Below, piece after piece: positions 40,873-50,359 of a stretch of DNA of 64,000 bases (position 1 is its first letter; each line of letters starts with the position of its first letter). A model generated the notes under the pieces. That model did no database searches. It saw nothing but the letters and a program-made list of their open reading frames with translations, and was not told the DNA's origin. This stretch comes from JABWBD01 sp040768665 (GTDB taxonomy: Bacteria; Planctomycetota; Planctomycetia; Pirellulales; Thermoguttaceae), in contig JAXGMN010000047.1 in assembly GCA_040768665.1 (NCBI GenBank), forward strand, positions 42,590-106,589, written 5' to 3'. The position numbers and the translations under genes are program-made.

Positions 40873-42891
40873 CTACGTGTCGCACGGCGACCGCTTGAAC
40901 TCGCCTCTCCGCACGTACTCTCGCAGTTCCTCGAGTTCGCGCTGGAAATTGCCGGAGAGAATCGGAAACCGGCACCAGCTCTTCGGGTCGAGGCTTTCGT
41001 CGTCCAAATGAAATGACGGGGCATAGCGTTCCCGTTTCCACTGGTTGCGGCACCAAAGAAGGAAGAACCGCTCGACCCAGAGGTGGAGTTGCTCCACCGA
41101 ATACTCCGGGAAGGATGAACGCATGAGGCGAAAGGTTTCCAACGGAAGCTGTTTATCGCGGATGGCCGCCCGCTCGATCGCGTCGAGCACCTCGTAAGGC
41201 ATGAGGTCGGCCTCGTCGGTCTGCTTCGACTCGGGAGGGCGAAGTTCGGCCGTGGGAGGAAGCTCGTTCACCTCCGAGAGCACGGGAACAGGGCCGAATC
41301 CCTCCGGCCCTTCTCGCTCGACCCAGCGGAGCCACTGACGCAGATAGGCCTTGTCGATCCCGGCAATGGGGCTCAGGCCGCCGCAAGTGTCGCCGTCCAT
41401 CGTGGCGTAGCCAACGGCGGCCTCCGAGCGGTTGCTGGTGGCCAGAAGCAGGGCCCCGCGGACGTTGGCCAGCAGCCATGCGCTGGGGCCGCGGACGCGG
41501 GCCTGGATGTTCTGCAGCGCCACGTCGTCGGTTTCCCAAGCGAGCCGACGCCCGAGGACACATTCCATATCGCCGACATAGCGCTCTACCAGGGGATCGA
41601 TCTTGAGGCACGCCATCGTGGCCCCGAGAGAATCCGCAAGGCTGATCGCCGCGTGGCGCGTCGAGTGGCTGCTGTTCTTCGTGGTCTGGTAAAGGCAGGA
41701 AAGAAGCCGTCGAACGTAGGGCTGCGGCTGTGAACCCTCGGGCAAATCCGGAATATGGCCAAGCGCGTCGCGAAAACGCGCGACGCCCAGTTCGTCAAGC
41801 GCAAATCGCGCCATCATGGCCACCAGGCAGGCGGTGCTCGACGAGTCGGCGCCGCCGCTCAGATTGACGACGAAACCGCGCGAACGGCTCTTCCGCATGT
41901 AGTCGAACAGGCCCAAGGCCACCGCCCTGGCAAACTCTTCTTCCTTCACGTGGGCGCCGTTTTCCCATGCGGCGAAGCGAAGCTGCGGGACCTCGGGCTC
42001 GATATCGGGGAAGGTGAAGTCGCAGGCGACCAGGTTGTCGTTCTGCCCTTTGAGGTTGGGCTGAAAGCTGCCGCTGCGAGCCTGGCTCATCCGCGTAGCC
42101 GCGACGTCGATCACCGCCGTGGTCAGTTGAAACGGTTGGAACGAAAACCGTCGGCCCGCCGCCAGCAGGGACCCGCCGGAGGCGATCAGGGCATCGCCGT
42201 CGTAGATGATGCGGCCGGCCTCGTTTCCCAGGAGATTGGCATAGATATAGCTGACGTTGAACGCCCGCGAGCCTTCGATGACGATCCGTTTCCGCGTTTC
42301 GTGCTTGCCGAAGGCGAAGTGGCTCGCGCTGGGGTTGAGGATCACGTCGACCTGTTCGAGCATCAGGTTGCCGGCCGGGCGGCGGGCGACCCAGGCATCC
42401 TCGCAAATTTCGAACCCGATCTTCACGCCGCCGCAGTCGAACACAAGGTCGCCGATCGCGTATGGCTGCCCGGCAATCGCGACCGTATCGCGGAGCCCCT
42501 CAGGCCATGCCTTGAACCATCGCGGCTCGTAGTGGATCCCCTCGCCGGCCAGGAAACGCTTGGCGACGAATCCTGCGATGCGGCCGTCGACCAGCAGGCA
42601 GGCGGCATTGAACAAGGCGTTCTTGTGCAGCAGAGGCATCCCTACCGAGACGATCATCCCTTTGGTGGCGGGGACGATTTCCGACAGCGACTCGGTCACC
42701 GGGCGCTGCATGCCGACGCTGTGGAACGCGTCTTCGCAGCCATAACCGGTGATGCACAGTTCCGGGAGACACAGGATCCGGACTTCTTCCGCCCGTGCCG
42801 CCTCGACCGCAGCTAGAATATTCTTGAGATTCCCCCGCCAGTCGAGCGGGGTCTGATTCAGGACTGCCGCTCCGGCGCGAATGCGTGTCAT
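40873..42891 (-). CDS. nadE: Glutamine-dependent NAD+ synthetase
   Basis: The 672-residue enzyme amidates nicotinic acid adenine dinucleotide to NAD+, using ammonia from glutamine. The N-terminal glutaminase (CN-hydrolase) domain shows the Glu in CLPELCITGYGC, the Lys in VAKRFL and the Cys in GFEICEDAW. The C-terminal synthetase has the P-loop LSGGADSSS and the ATSNRSEAAVGY block. Length fits the two-domain family. Its ATG overlaps the pncB stop (ATGA), so both are co-translated. An internal 115-base segment is duplicated at 39257. Confidence 0.95.
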   Translation of the reverse strand: MTRIRAGAAVLNQTPLDWRGNLKNILAAVEAARAEEVRILCLPELCITGYGCEDAFHSVGMQRPVTESLSEIVPATKGMIVSVGMPLLHKNALFNAACLLVDGRIAGFVAKRFLAGEGIHYEPRWFKAWPEGLRDTVAIAGQPYAIGDLVFDCGGVKIGFEICEDAWVARRPAGNLMLEQVDVILNPSASHFAFGKHETRKRIVIEGSRAFNVSYIYANLLGNEAGRIIYDGDALIASGGSLLAAGRRFSFQPFQLTTAVIDVAATRMSQARSGSFQPNLKGQNDNLVACDFTFPDIEPEVPQLRFAAWENGAHVKEEEFARAVALGLFDYMRKSRSRGFVVNLSGGADSSSTACLVAMMARFALDELGVARFRDALGHIPDLPEGSQPQPYVRRLLSCLYQTTKNSSHSTRHAAISLADSLGATMACLKIDPLVERYVGDMECVLGRRLAWETDDVALQNIQARVRGPSAWLLANVRGALLLATSNRSEAAVGYATMDGDTCGGLSPIAGIDKAYLRQWLRWVEREGPEGFGPVPVLSEVNELPPTAELRPPESKQTDEADLMPYEVLDAIERAAIRDKQLPLETFRLMRSSFPEYSVEQLHLWVERFFLLWCRNQWKRERYAPSFHLDDESLDPKSWCRFPILSGNFQRELEELREYVRRGEFKRSPCDT

Positions 42892-44375
42892 GGGTGAAAC
42901 CCTCGTGCATGCAAAATCATATCGGTCTTGCGCTGGTGAAGTCCGGCTTCGAGGCCGGCCGGGTACTGGTGGGGATTGGCAAAACGCTTGATGCCCGGGT
43001 GCAGTTCGGCAAGCTGCCGCCGGGCTCGTTCTCGGCTGTCGTCTAACGACGGAATCGCATCAACACAGCGGCCTCCGCGGAAGACGGGTATCAGCAGATC
43101 CTCACCCTCGGCCCCGGCAGGGACAAACTTGCGGCGGGTCGGGTCGGCGGGATCGACGACCACACAATCGCTGCCAAGCGGATACTTCTCGTCGAAGATC
43201 ACGTCGGCGATGAGCTGCCCTCGATGGCGGAACCGGCGGACCTGGAGAATGCCGGGGGTCGAGGTCTTGACGGCCAACTCGGAGAGTTTCACGCGGTCTC
43301 CCCACTGGCCGCTGCGGTTGCGGATGGCAGAGAGTTTGTAGACACCGCCCAACGCCGGCTGGTCGTAGGCGGTCGCCAGCCGGGTTCCCACTCCCCAAAC
43401 GGCGATCGCTGCACCTTGCTCTTTCAGACTGGTAATAAGGTGTTCGTCGAGGTCGCTGGAAGCGAGTATGGCTGTGTCGGTGAAGCCTTCGGCGTCGAGA
43501 ATCTTCCGGGCCTGGATGCTCAGGTAGGCGAGATCGCCCGAGTCGAGCCGAATCCCCAAAAGGGGATAGCCCCGCTCGCGAAGCCGGCGGCCGACCGCCA
43601 CGGCGTTATGAACACCCTGCAAGGTGTCGTACGTATCGACAAGAAAGACGCAATTGTTCGGCATTGCGCCGGCATAGGCTTCGAAGGCCTCGAGTTCCGA
43701 GTCGAAGCACATGACCCAGCTATGGGCGTGCGTTCCTTTGATAGGAATGCCGAAAAGCTTGCCCGCCAGAACATTCGAGGTCGCTGCGCACCCGCCGACG
43801 TACGCCGCACGGCTGGCGGAGATCGAACCGTCGATCCCCTGGGCCCGCCGCATGCCGAACTCAAGGACCGGTTCGCCGCGGGCCGCCAGCACGACTCTCG
43901 CGGCCTTCGTGGCGATGAGCGTCGGGAAATTGATCAGGTTCAACAGCGCCGTTTCCAGAATCTGAGCCTGAAGCAAGGGGCCCTTCACGCGTACGAGTGG
44001 CTCGTGTGGGAAAACAACGGTCCCTTCGGCCACGGCGTCGATGTCGCAGGCGAGGGAGAATTCCTGCAGAAATGCGAGGAAATCCCGGGGGAAGAGCGGA
44101 GATCCGTCGCGATCGGGGACCTCGGCCAGATAGCCGAGGTCATCCGAATCGAACCGCAGGTTCTCAAGGTACTCCACGGCTGCGTGCAGACCGGCAGCAA
44201 CCGTGAACCCGCCTCCGAACGGGTTTTCGCGAAAGATGAGGTGAAAGACGGCCTCGCGGTCGTGCAGGCCCCGGGCCCAGTAGCCGTAGGCCATCGTCAA
44301 CTGGTAGAGATCGGTGAGCAGTGCGAGAGATGGCCGGTAGAGCTGAGAGATCGGACCGGGGCGGGGAGATTCCAT
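42888..44375 (-). CDS. pncB: Nicotinate phosphoribosyltransferase
   Basis: The 495-residue enzyme converts nicotinate and PRPP to nicotinate mononucleotide, the entry to the Preiss-Handler route that nadE completes. Recognisable blocks are LLTDLYQLTMAYGYW at the start, FGMRRAQGIDGSISASRAAYVGG, KGTHAHSWVMCF with the phosphorylated His region, and DTYDTLQGV..GIRLDSGDLAYLS. The family's usual length is about 400-490. Stop overlaps the nadE start by four bases. Confidence 0.95.
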   Translation of the reverse strand: MESPRPGPISQLYRPSLALLTDLYQLTMAYGYWARGLHDREAVFHLIFRENPFGGGFTVAAGLHAAVEYLENLRFDSDDLGYLAEVPDRDGSPLFPRDFLAFLQEFSLACDIDAVAEGTVVFPHEPLVRVKGPLLQAQILETALLNLINFPTLIATKAARVVLAARGEPVLEFGMRRAQGIDGSISASRAAYVGGCAATSNVLAGKLFGIPIKGTHAHSWVMCFDSELEAFEAYAGAMPNNCVFLVDTYDTLQGVHNAVAVGRRLRERGYPLLGIRLDSGDLAYLSIQARKILDAEGFTDTAILASSDLDEHLITSLKEQGAAIAVWGVGTRLATAYDQPALGGVYKLSAIRNRSGQWGDRVKLSELAVKTSTPGILQVRRFRHRGQLIADVIFDEKYPLGSDCVVVDPADPTRRKFVPAGAEGEDLLIPVFRGGRCVDAIPSLDDSRERARRQLAELHPGIKRFANPHQYPAGLEAGLHQRKTDMILHARGFHP

Positions 44376-44522
44376 AATGCGTTATACTGTTTTGCCGCAA
44401 GGACTTATGGCTTCCGGGGCTGCGGCGATGCTCGTTTTATCATACCGGCCGGGGCGACTGGGGGGAAGCGGCGGCGGCTGGGCCATGCGGCAGGATTCTC
44501 TGGCAGCCGAGATCGACGGGAC

Positions 44523-44552
44523 CAGCCCGGCTGCTCGGAAGCAGCCGGGCTG
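44523..44552. repeat. Perfect hairpin repeat, copy 2
   Basis: CAGCCCGGCTGCT-CGGA-AGCAGCCGGGCTG, the same arm as copy 1 at 34947-34980. It sits in the 310-base divergent gap (44376-44685) before the HAD phosphatase gene, which has no other feature that I can place. Confidence 0.8.
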
Positions 44553-44685
44553 ATCTGAGTTGCGCGGTGCTGATCTGGTGTTGGCAAGTATCTGAAAATC
44601 CGGGAAAATGGCGGAGCAGCCCGGCGGGGCGAGTTGCCTTTTCGATAACGCCCCCAAAACCCCTTAATGGTGGCAGAGTTTTCCG

Positions 44686-45261
44686 ATGCTCCGATACTTG
44701 GCTCCTCATCTCCGCATCGAAAGCGTCCTGGACCTGGGGGTCGAGCAGATCCGCGCCCTGGGCATCGAGGCGCTGGTGCTCGATGTCGACTGCACGCTGA
44801 AGAGCTACTGCACCTCGATCTGCACGCCCGAGGTGACAGCCTGGGTCAAAGAGCTCGTGGAGGCGGACCTGCGGGTGTGCCTGGTTTCCAACGGCCGGGA
44901 GCAGCGGATCCGTCAGTTTGCCAAGGGGCTGGATGTGCCCTACGTGGCTCGAGCGTTAAAGCCGATGCCTTTGGGAATCCTTACGGCGATGCGGCGGCTG
45001 GGTGTGCGGCCGCAGGAGACGGCGATGGTGGGCGATCAGTTGTTCGCCGACGTGATGGCAGGCCGGCTTGCCCGCGTGTTTACAATCCTGGTCCGGCCTA
45101 TCCAGCCGGAAGAGGAGCCCTGGTTCACGCGGCTGAAACGCCGGCCGGAGACGATTTTGCTCCGGTGGATGGTCACTCCGCCCGCTCCTCTGCCACGCCG
45201 CGATCCGCAGCCCGGGCACTACTTGCCGGTAGTCAGCCGGACCGGAGCGGACCACAGGTAG
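44686..45261 (+). CDS. YqeG-family HAD phosphatase (type IIIA)
   Basis: A 191-residue protein. The HAD motif I is LVLDVDCTLKSY (Asp-x-Asp; most YqeG proteins have Asn where this has Cys), motif II is CLVSNG and motif III/IV is KPMPLGI..MVGDQLFADVMAGR. Bacterial YqeG is a cytosolic phosphatase of uncertain substrate, related to mitochondrial PTPMT1/GEP4 phosphatidylglycerophosphate phosphatases. A proline-rich tail follows the domain. The first ATG fits the family start; no strong ribosome site is seen. Confidence 0.85.
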   Translation: MLRYLAPHLRIESVLDLGVEQIRALGIEALVLDVDCTLKSYCTSICTPEVTAWVKELVEADLRVCLVSNGREQRIRQFAKGLDVPYVARALKPMPLGILTAMRRLGVRPQETAMVGDQLFADVMAGRLARVFTILVRPIQPEEEPWFTRLKRRPETILLRWMVTPPAPLPRRDPQPGHYLPVVSRTGADHR

Positions 45262-45305
45262 TCGGCGTCGGTTTGAGTGACTTGAGCACCTGTCCACAAA
45301 CAAGC

Positions 45306-45356
45306 TCGTAGGGCGGAATTCATTCCGCCCCCAGCGGACTGAAGTCCGCTCTACGA
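45306..45356. repeat. Nested palindromes between convergent genes
   Basis: GGGCGGAATTCATTCCGCCC followed by AGCGGACTGAAGTCCGCT, enclosed by TCGTAG and CTACGA. It lies between two convergent stops and could end transcription both ways; such pairs of hairpins recur in planctomycete genomes. Confidence 0.7.
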
Positions 45357-45400
45357 AGAAATCACGGACGTGTTCTTGGATAGGTTCTTAGACTTCACTC

Positions 45401-46756
45401 TCACGGAAACAGGGCCATCAGGCTGTCGGCAAATATCTTCATGCCGCGGGCATCGGGATGGTTGATGCCGTTGAGCAGGAGGGTGCGATACGGGATGCCT
45501 TGGCGCCAGAGGCGGCCCCAGCGAAGCGATGCGTCCGCCAGCGCCACACGGTGGTTGGCTGCAAATTGCCGCAGGCCGGCCACATAGGGCCGGGGATCCT
45601 CGTCGATTTGTTGCTCGCGGTCGAATCCCATCCAGTCCGGCCTTACATAATGCGGCGTGAGGATGATCCACTCGGCGCCGATTCCACGGAAATCGGCCAA
45701 CAGGCGGCTGTACCGCTCTTCGACCTGCGCCGGCCCGAGCCCGGCGTCGTTGACGAATTCCGACACAATCAGGTCCGGCCGGGCCCCGAGGACCTTTTCG
45801 CGATAGTTGTGCTCGCTGCCGGGCGGCTCGGCCAAATAGGTCGCCGTGTTCCGTCCGCCCCAGGCCTCGGTGATCAGTTCGATCTTCGCCTTCGGGTAAG
45901 CGGCCTGCAGGCGGGCGACGAACTGAGCCTGCCACCGCTCGCGCTCGGGGTCGGGCACGAAACTGCCGACCGTGACGCTATCGCCCCAGGCGAGGACGCG
46001 GAGGGGCTTCCCTTCACGGAGCTTCTTCATCGTTTCGGGCAGCAGTTGCTCCGCGGGCGGAGGCGACGGCTCGAGAGACTCCGGGTAGGAGGTTTCGAGG
46101 ATTGGAAACAGGTGGTCGGATGCGAGTCGCTCGATTTTCCCGGGCACCCAGACGTTGGCCAGACGGCGTTCGCCGTCCTGCACGTCGGGCGGCAACGGGG
46201 CGGCCGCATGAGGCGCCCCGGGCCGGAGCACGATGCGGCCGTCGGACTGAAGTATGACCGAGTCGAGCCGCAAAAGGGCGTGGCGGTAGGTCACGACGAC
46301 CTGCTCGTCCGCGGCAATCCTGCCTTCGGGCAAGCGGCCGAATGTGGCCCAGAGCGGGTCGACTTCGTAATCCTTGCCGCGCTGAAAAGTCTGCGGGTTT
46401 TCGCCGGCCGCGCTGCGGATCTCGACGCTTGCCGGATCGAGCAGGCCGGTCGCGGAGCACTCCTGCGCCCGCAGGCCGTGGAGCACGGCGCCTCGTCGCC
46501 AGCCAGAGGTCTTGGGATTGAACAGGGGAAGCCGGCCGTGTTTTTCGTTCTCGACGAGGACGGTCGTCGGAGGAGGCACGGTGAGGGTTGCAGCGATCGG
46601 CTTGCCGGTTGGTGCGTCTGAAGTGGTCACCTCCACCAGCCAGTCGCCGGCGATTTTGAGTTGGGGCGGATCGGCTGCTGAGAGATTGGTGGCGAAGAGG
46701 ACGAAGGCGGCAAGTGTTGCGAGGCAGGGATGAGGATGAAAAATTTTGTGGGGCAT
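45401..46756 (-). CDS. Secreted SGNH/GDSL esterase
   Basis: A 451-residue protein with an N-terminal signal peptide (ending NLSAADP). The first 240 residues form a beta-rich domain without a clear name. From about residue 255 an SGNH hydrolase follows: WGDSVTVGS (block I Ser), SEFVNDAG (block III-type Asn), and NGINHPDARG with the His of block V. Enzymes of this group remove acetyl or other acyl groups from polysaccharides. Its neighbour downstream on the same strand is the GH106-like gene, 160 bases upstream in transcription order, consistent with joint use. Confidence 0.85.
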   Translation of the reverse strand: MPHKIFHPHPCLATLAAFVLFATNLSAADPPQLKIAGDWLVEVTTSDAPTGKPIAATLTVPPPTTVLVENEKHGRLPLFNPKTSGWRRGAVLHGLRAQECSATGLLDPASVEIRSAAGENPQTFQRGKDYEVDPLWATFGRLPEGRIAADEQVVVTYRHALLRLDSVILQSDGRIVLRPGAPHAAAPLPPDVQDGERRLANVWVPGKIERLASDHLFPILETSYPESLEPSPPPAEQLLPETMKKLREGKPLRVLAWGDSVTVGSFVPDPERERWQAQFVARLQAAYPKAKIELITEAWGGRNTATYLAEPPGSEHNYREKVLGARPDLIVSEFVNDAGLGPAQVEERYSRLLADFRGIGAEWIILTPHYVRPDWMGFDREQQIDEDPRPYVAGLRQFAANHRVALADASLRWGRLWRQGIPYRTLLLNGINHPDARGMKIFADSLMALFP

Positions 46757-46812
46757 GGGGGTTCCTCGGGCAGCGCGGGATTGTGTTGGCCGAGCGGGAC
46801 GGGTGCTGCCAG

Positions 46813-46832
46813 GTCCCGCTCGGCAAGCGGGA
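46813..46832. repeat. Short palindromic repeat, copy 1
   Basis: TCCCGCTCGGCAAGCGGGA; a second copy lies at 46897-46921. Confidence 0.65.
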
Positions 46833-46896
46833 AGTACAGGGCGAGATCATTCGTCGGGCAAGTCTGTGTTGCCGGGCAAAGCTGCTACACGATTCC

Positions 46897-46921
46897 AGGT
46901 CCCGCTCGGCAAGCGGGACCT
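46897..46921. repeat. Short palindromic repeat, copy 2
   Basis: AGGTCCCGCT and AGCGGGACCT around TCGGC; it overlaps the stop codon of the GH106-like gene, and could help terminate it. Confidence 0.65.
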
Positions 46922-49900
46922 ACTTGTTGAGGACTGGTGGTGCGAAGAGGCCGTAGCCGACGGTGTGGTACTTTTCGCCCGGCGGAGGGCCGGTGGGCGG
47001 GGCCTGGCGGAACGCCCATGGCCAGGCCTTGCCGAGTACCGGCTCGCCATGGTGCGGGCCGAGTGTGTTTTTCAACGTGCCAACGACCCGCAGTTGGATC
47101 ACATTGCGGCCGGGATGGAGGTAGTCGGTGACATCGACTTCCCAAGGCCGGCTGACGAGGTGGCCCGCCGACTTGCCGTCGACCAGGACCTCCCCCACGC
47201 TGCCGTACCACGAGCCAACGGTAAACACGTACCGACCGGCAGGCTGCGAGATTTCAAACGTCTGCTCGTAGACGACGCCCTCGGCGTAGAATGGCATTCC
47301 CTGCTTGTCCCAGGGGCCGAGTTGCACCGAGGCGGCGGGTACGATCTTCCAGCCGGACGGTTGCGGGCTGAGCGAGAAATCGCCTAAGACATAGGCCGCT
47401 TCAACCTCGTGAAAGACGGTCATCCGCGGCGACTCGAGAACCACGACATTTTCGCCGACCTTGGCAGCTTTCGACAGCTCGATGCGGCCGAAGGCGCGAT
47501 CGAGCCACCATGCGTCGGGCCTGGCCTGGAGCGTCTGCCCGTTGCAGCGGATCGTGTACAGATCGGGCCGTTCGATGACGATCTCCAGTTCGTCCGGCAC
47601 GCGATCGGCAATCTGGAAACGGTAGGCAATCTGAAATCCGCTGTCGGCGGGAAACTCTTTGGAAATGATTTCGTCGCGGAACTGGACAGCGTGGTCCCAG
47701 GGGTTCTTCGCCCAGCCGAATTTCTGGAACAAGAACTGTGTGGCGTTGTAGCAGTACATGCCCTTCTTGCTCTCGCCGCCCGCCGTGATGTCGACATAGT
47801 CCAGCGGCAGGACGTTAGGGCCGATCCGCCGGATGGCCGGCGGGCCCGCAGGCTCGATCGCAGCGGTGGCCGGTTTCTCGGGCGGCGCGGTGGCTCGCGA
47901 CTGGTCTGCCAGGAAGACCAACAGCGATCCGCATGGCGGAAGATCGAACGAGAATTGAAGCCCCTGATCGGACTTCGTGAAGGGATAAGCCTGAATTTCG
48001 CCGGTCTCGGGCACCCATTGCTCGACGCCGTGCGCAGGGCTTTGGACGGTGCCGGCACTGGGATGCTCGATGCTCGTATTGACGAGCATCAGCAGTTCGC
48101 CATCATCCAGGACGCGCCGCATGTGGAAGAGGATGCCCTCGTCCTTGTCGGCACGGCGGATGGCAAAGCCGTCGTCGCTCAACGCCAGGAGCTTTTTCGG
48201 CAACTCGTCGGCTGTGGTCATTTGCCACGCGGGCCTGCCGGCGGCTTGCTGGATTCGATCCGACCGGCAACCATCAACCCGCGCCGGTGGTTCGCCGCAG
48301 CAGAGCACGCGTCCGCCGGCGGCAGTCCATTGCTCCAGCAGCCTGGCCGTGGGGCCGTTGAGGTTTTCCGTTCGCGGCGGCACGACCAGCGTGTGGTAAC
48401 GCCGCTCGCCGACGACCAGGGCAGGACCGTCGACGGCGACCGACCCGTGGCGAGCTATGATGTCTTCACAGCCGAGATCGTACTCGACCTGGTCGCGTTC
48501 CAGGGCATTGATGACGGCCTGGAACTGGTGGCCGATGTCCATCATCGCCTCGCGGCCGGACGGGGCCGGTTGGTACATCCAGGCGGACGTCGTCGGCTCC
48601 AGAACGAGAATCCGATGGATCTGCTCCCCATGCGACAGGGCCGCGGACAGACGCGTGAAGTAGTCGGCCATCACGTGGTAGTCGCTCCACCAAGGCGTAT
48701 GGTAGGAAAACGACTGGGGATGGTCGCGTTTTCTAGTGCCTCGGATCGTGACGTAGGAGAGATGCTCGTCCAACGTATTCACACCCAGGACGTAGAGCCA
48801 GTCGCCGATCCGTTTCATATCCTCGAAGCGGAGGTCCCATCCGCCGGCGCCGTAGGCCTCGCAGAGCGTGCGATTGCGGCCCAGTTGGTTGGCGACGCTG
48901 GAGAGTTCCTTCACGGTGCGGGTGTTGCCGAACTGGCCGTTCACGTCTTCGCTGTACTGGTTCATCAGGTTGTCGATCGCCGGCCGCTGATGCCAGGCGT
49001 ACATCGCCATGTTGTCGCCGCCGTGGCCGGCGCCGGGCCAGCCGTGTTCCCAGTAGTGGCCGGTGAATTCGAGATGATGTTTCTCGCAGTACTCGTAGCA
49101 GGGCCTGGCCCAACGGTCGATGAACTGCTCCAGGAGCAACTGGAAGTAGTTGTGGCGGACTCGCCGCCAGTCGCCGACCTCCAGGTGCAAGCTCGCCAGG
49201 TGCTCGACGAGGTCGTAGCCCCATCGCTCCTGAAACGCTGCGGCCAGGTGATCCGACCAGTGCGGCAGCCCGAAAGGCGCTAAGTGGGGTTCGTCGGTGA
49301 ACCAGCCGGGAATGCGGCGGCCGAACTGATCGCCGAACCGCTTACGATAGGGCTCGAGCGTCACTTCAATGAACTTCTCGGTAACACCCGGATGGAGCAG
49401 ATCGACGTACGGTCCGCCGCCGGTCCAGGGCGAATCGGGAGCTCGAGCGAGCCGGACGACAAGGTAACGATCCGCTGCGGGAAATTGGCCGCTTCGGGCC
49501 TGCTCGGTGATGTTGGTGGAGGTCTCGCCCCGAATGGCATAGACCCCGATCGTTTCTTCGCCGAGGTTGGCCGGTTTCTTGACGACTTCAAACTTCAATC
49601 CTCGCCCTCGGGATTCGGGCATCAACTTCGGCACCCATCCGCCCGCAAATCCCGAAGGATACGAGTTCTCGTCGTAGATCCAGAGATTCATGTCGAGACG
49701 CTCAGCCTCGTCGAGAGCCACCTGCCAGAGCTGAAACCACCGTTCGGACAGGTACGGGGTCATGAGGCCGGGGCGAGGATGGACGAACGCCTGCTTGACG
49801 TGCTGGCCGGCGAGGTCTTGGAGCGTGAGCCGGATCTGATCGTCGGAGAGCATGTCGTTCCAGACCCAGAGCGGCGCGGTGCCGTACTCGCGCGAGGGCT

Positions 49901-50018
49901 GGGCGAAGATCTTCTTGAGCGACGAGGAGTCGGCGGCAGACGCAGGTGGAGAAAGGCAACAGACTGCGAATTGCAGCAGCAGAAGTGCGATCGGTTGAAG
50001 TTTGCGGTCTTGACCCAT
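46920..50018 (-). CDS. Secreted GH106-like alpha-L-rhamnosidase
   Basis: A 1032-residue protein with a signal peptide (residues 1-28). After it comes the GH106 pattern PSREYGTAPLWVWNDMLSDD, QAFVHPRPGL, YDENSYPSGFAGG, then the core with YWEHGWPGAG, and EAYGAGGWDL; Glu in these last two blocks are candidate catalytic residues. The C-terminal third is a galactose-binding-like domain (VFTVGSWYGSVGEVLVDGKSAGHLVSRPWEVDVTDYL). The family removes alpha-linked rhamnose from plant or algal polysaccharides. Neighbours (esterase, transporter, sulfatase) fit such a role. Substrate is by family only. Confidence 0.8.
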   Translation of the reverse strand: MGQDRKLQPIALLLLQFAVCCLSPPASAADSSSLKKIFAQPSREYGTAPLWVWNDMLSDDQIRLTLQDLAGQHVKQAFVHPRPGLMTPYLSERWFQLWQVALDEAERLDMNLWIYDENSYPSGFAGGWVPKLMPESRGRGLKFEVVKKPANLGEETIGVYAIRGETSTNITEQARSGQFPAADRYLVVRLARAPDSPWTGGGPYVDLLHPGVTEKFIEVTLEPYRKRFGDQFGRRIPGWFTDEPHLAPFGLPHWSDHLAAAFQERWGYDLVEHLASLHLEVGDWRRVRHNYFQLLLEQFIDRWARPCYEYCEKHHLEFTGHYWEHGWPGAGHGGDNMAMYAWHQRPAIDNLMNQYSEDVNGQFGNTRTVKELSSVANQLGRNRTLCEAYGAGGWDLRFEDMKRIGDWLYVLGVNTLDEHLSYVTIRGTRKRDHPQSFSYHTPWWSDYHVMADYFTRLSAALSHGEQIHRILVLEPTTSAWMYQPAPSGREAMMDIGHQFQAVINALERDQVEYDLGCEDIIARHGSVAVDGPALVVGERRYHTLVVPPRTENLNGPTARLLEQWTAAGGRVLCCGEPPARVDGCRSDRIQQAAGRPAWQMTTADELPKKLLALSDDGFAIRRADKDEGILFHMRRVLDDGELLMLVNTSIEHPSAGTVQSPAHGVEQWVPETGEIQAYPFTKSDQGLQFSFDLPPCGSLLVFLADQSRATAPPEKPATAAIEPAGPPAIRRIGPNVLPLDYVDITAGGESKKGMYCYNATQFLFQKFGWAKNPWDHAVQFRDEIISKEFPADSGFQIAYRFQIADRVPDELEIVIERPDLYTIRCNGQTLQARPDAWWLDRAFGRIELSKAAKVGENVVVLESPRMTVFHEVEAAYVLGDFSLSPQPSGWKIVPAASVQLGPWDKQGMPFYAEGVVYEQTFEISQPAGRYVFTVGSWYGSVGEVLVDGKSAGHLVSRPWEVDVTDYLHPGRNVIQLRVVGTLKNTLGPHHGEPVLGKAWPWAFRQAPPTGPPPGEKYHTVGYGLFAPPVLNK

Positions 50019-50359
50019 GGGCAGTCTTCCTTATGCAAGGGAAAGCGAGCAGCGGCATCTGCGTGCGGCACTCGGCCCCCATTGTGCCTGGGCGGCGGTT
50101 ACTGTGCAAGCAAGTAGACTAGCCGGCGAGGGCAACACCGAGGGGGTGAGTAGCCAAGGGTGGAGAGGCGAACGTGTCCCGGCTTCGAATCTAATAACCT
50201 CGTGAGAGGGGGCAACGGAAGAGGCGGGCTGGAAGGGGAAACATCAGGGGGGGGTGGGACTGGATCATGACTTCCTTTATCATGCGGTCTTAGTCGCGGC
50301 CCGATGGCTGCTCCTACGGGGCTTGGTTGTTTTCGACGTAATCGAACCGAGGATTCACG
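50019..50359. other. Divergent intergenic region
   Basis: 341 bases between the GH106-like gene and the MFS gene. It should hold both promoters; none is placed and no RNA or repeat is seen. Confidence 0.5.
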
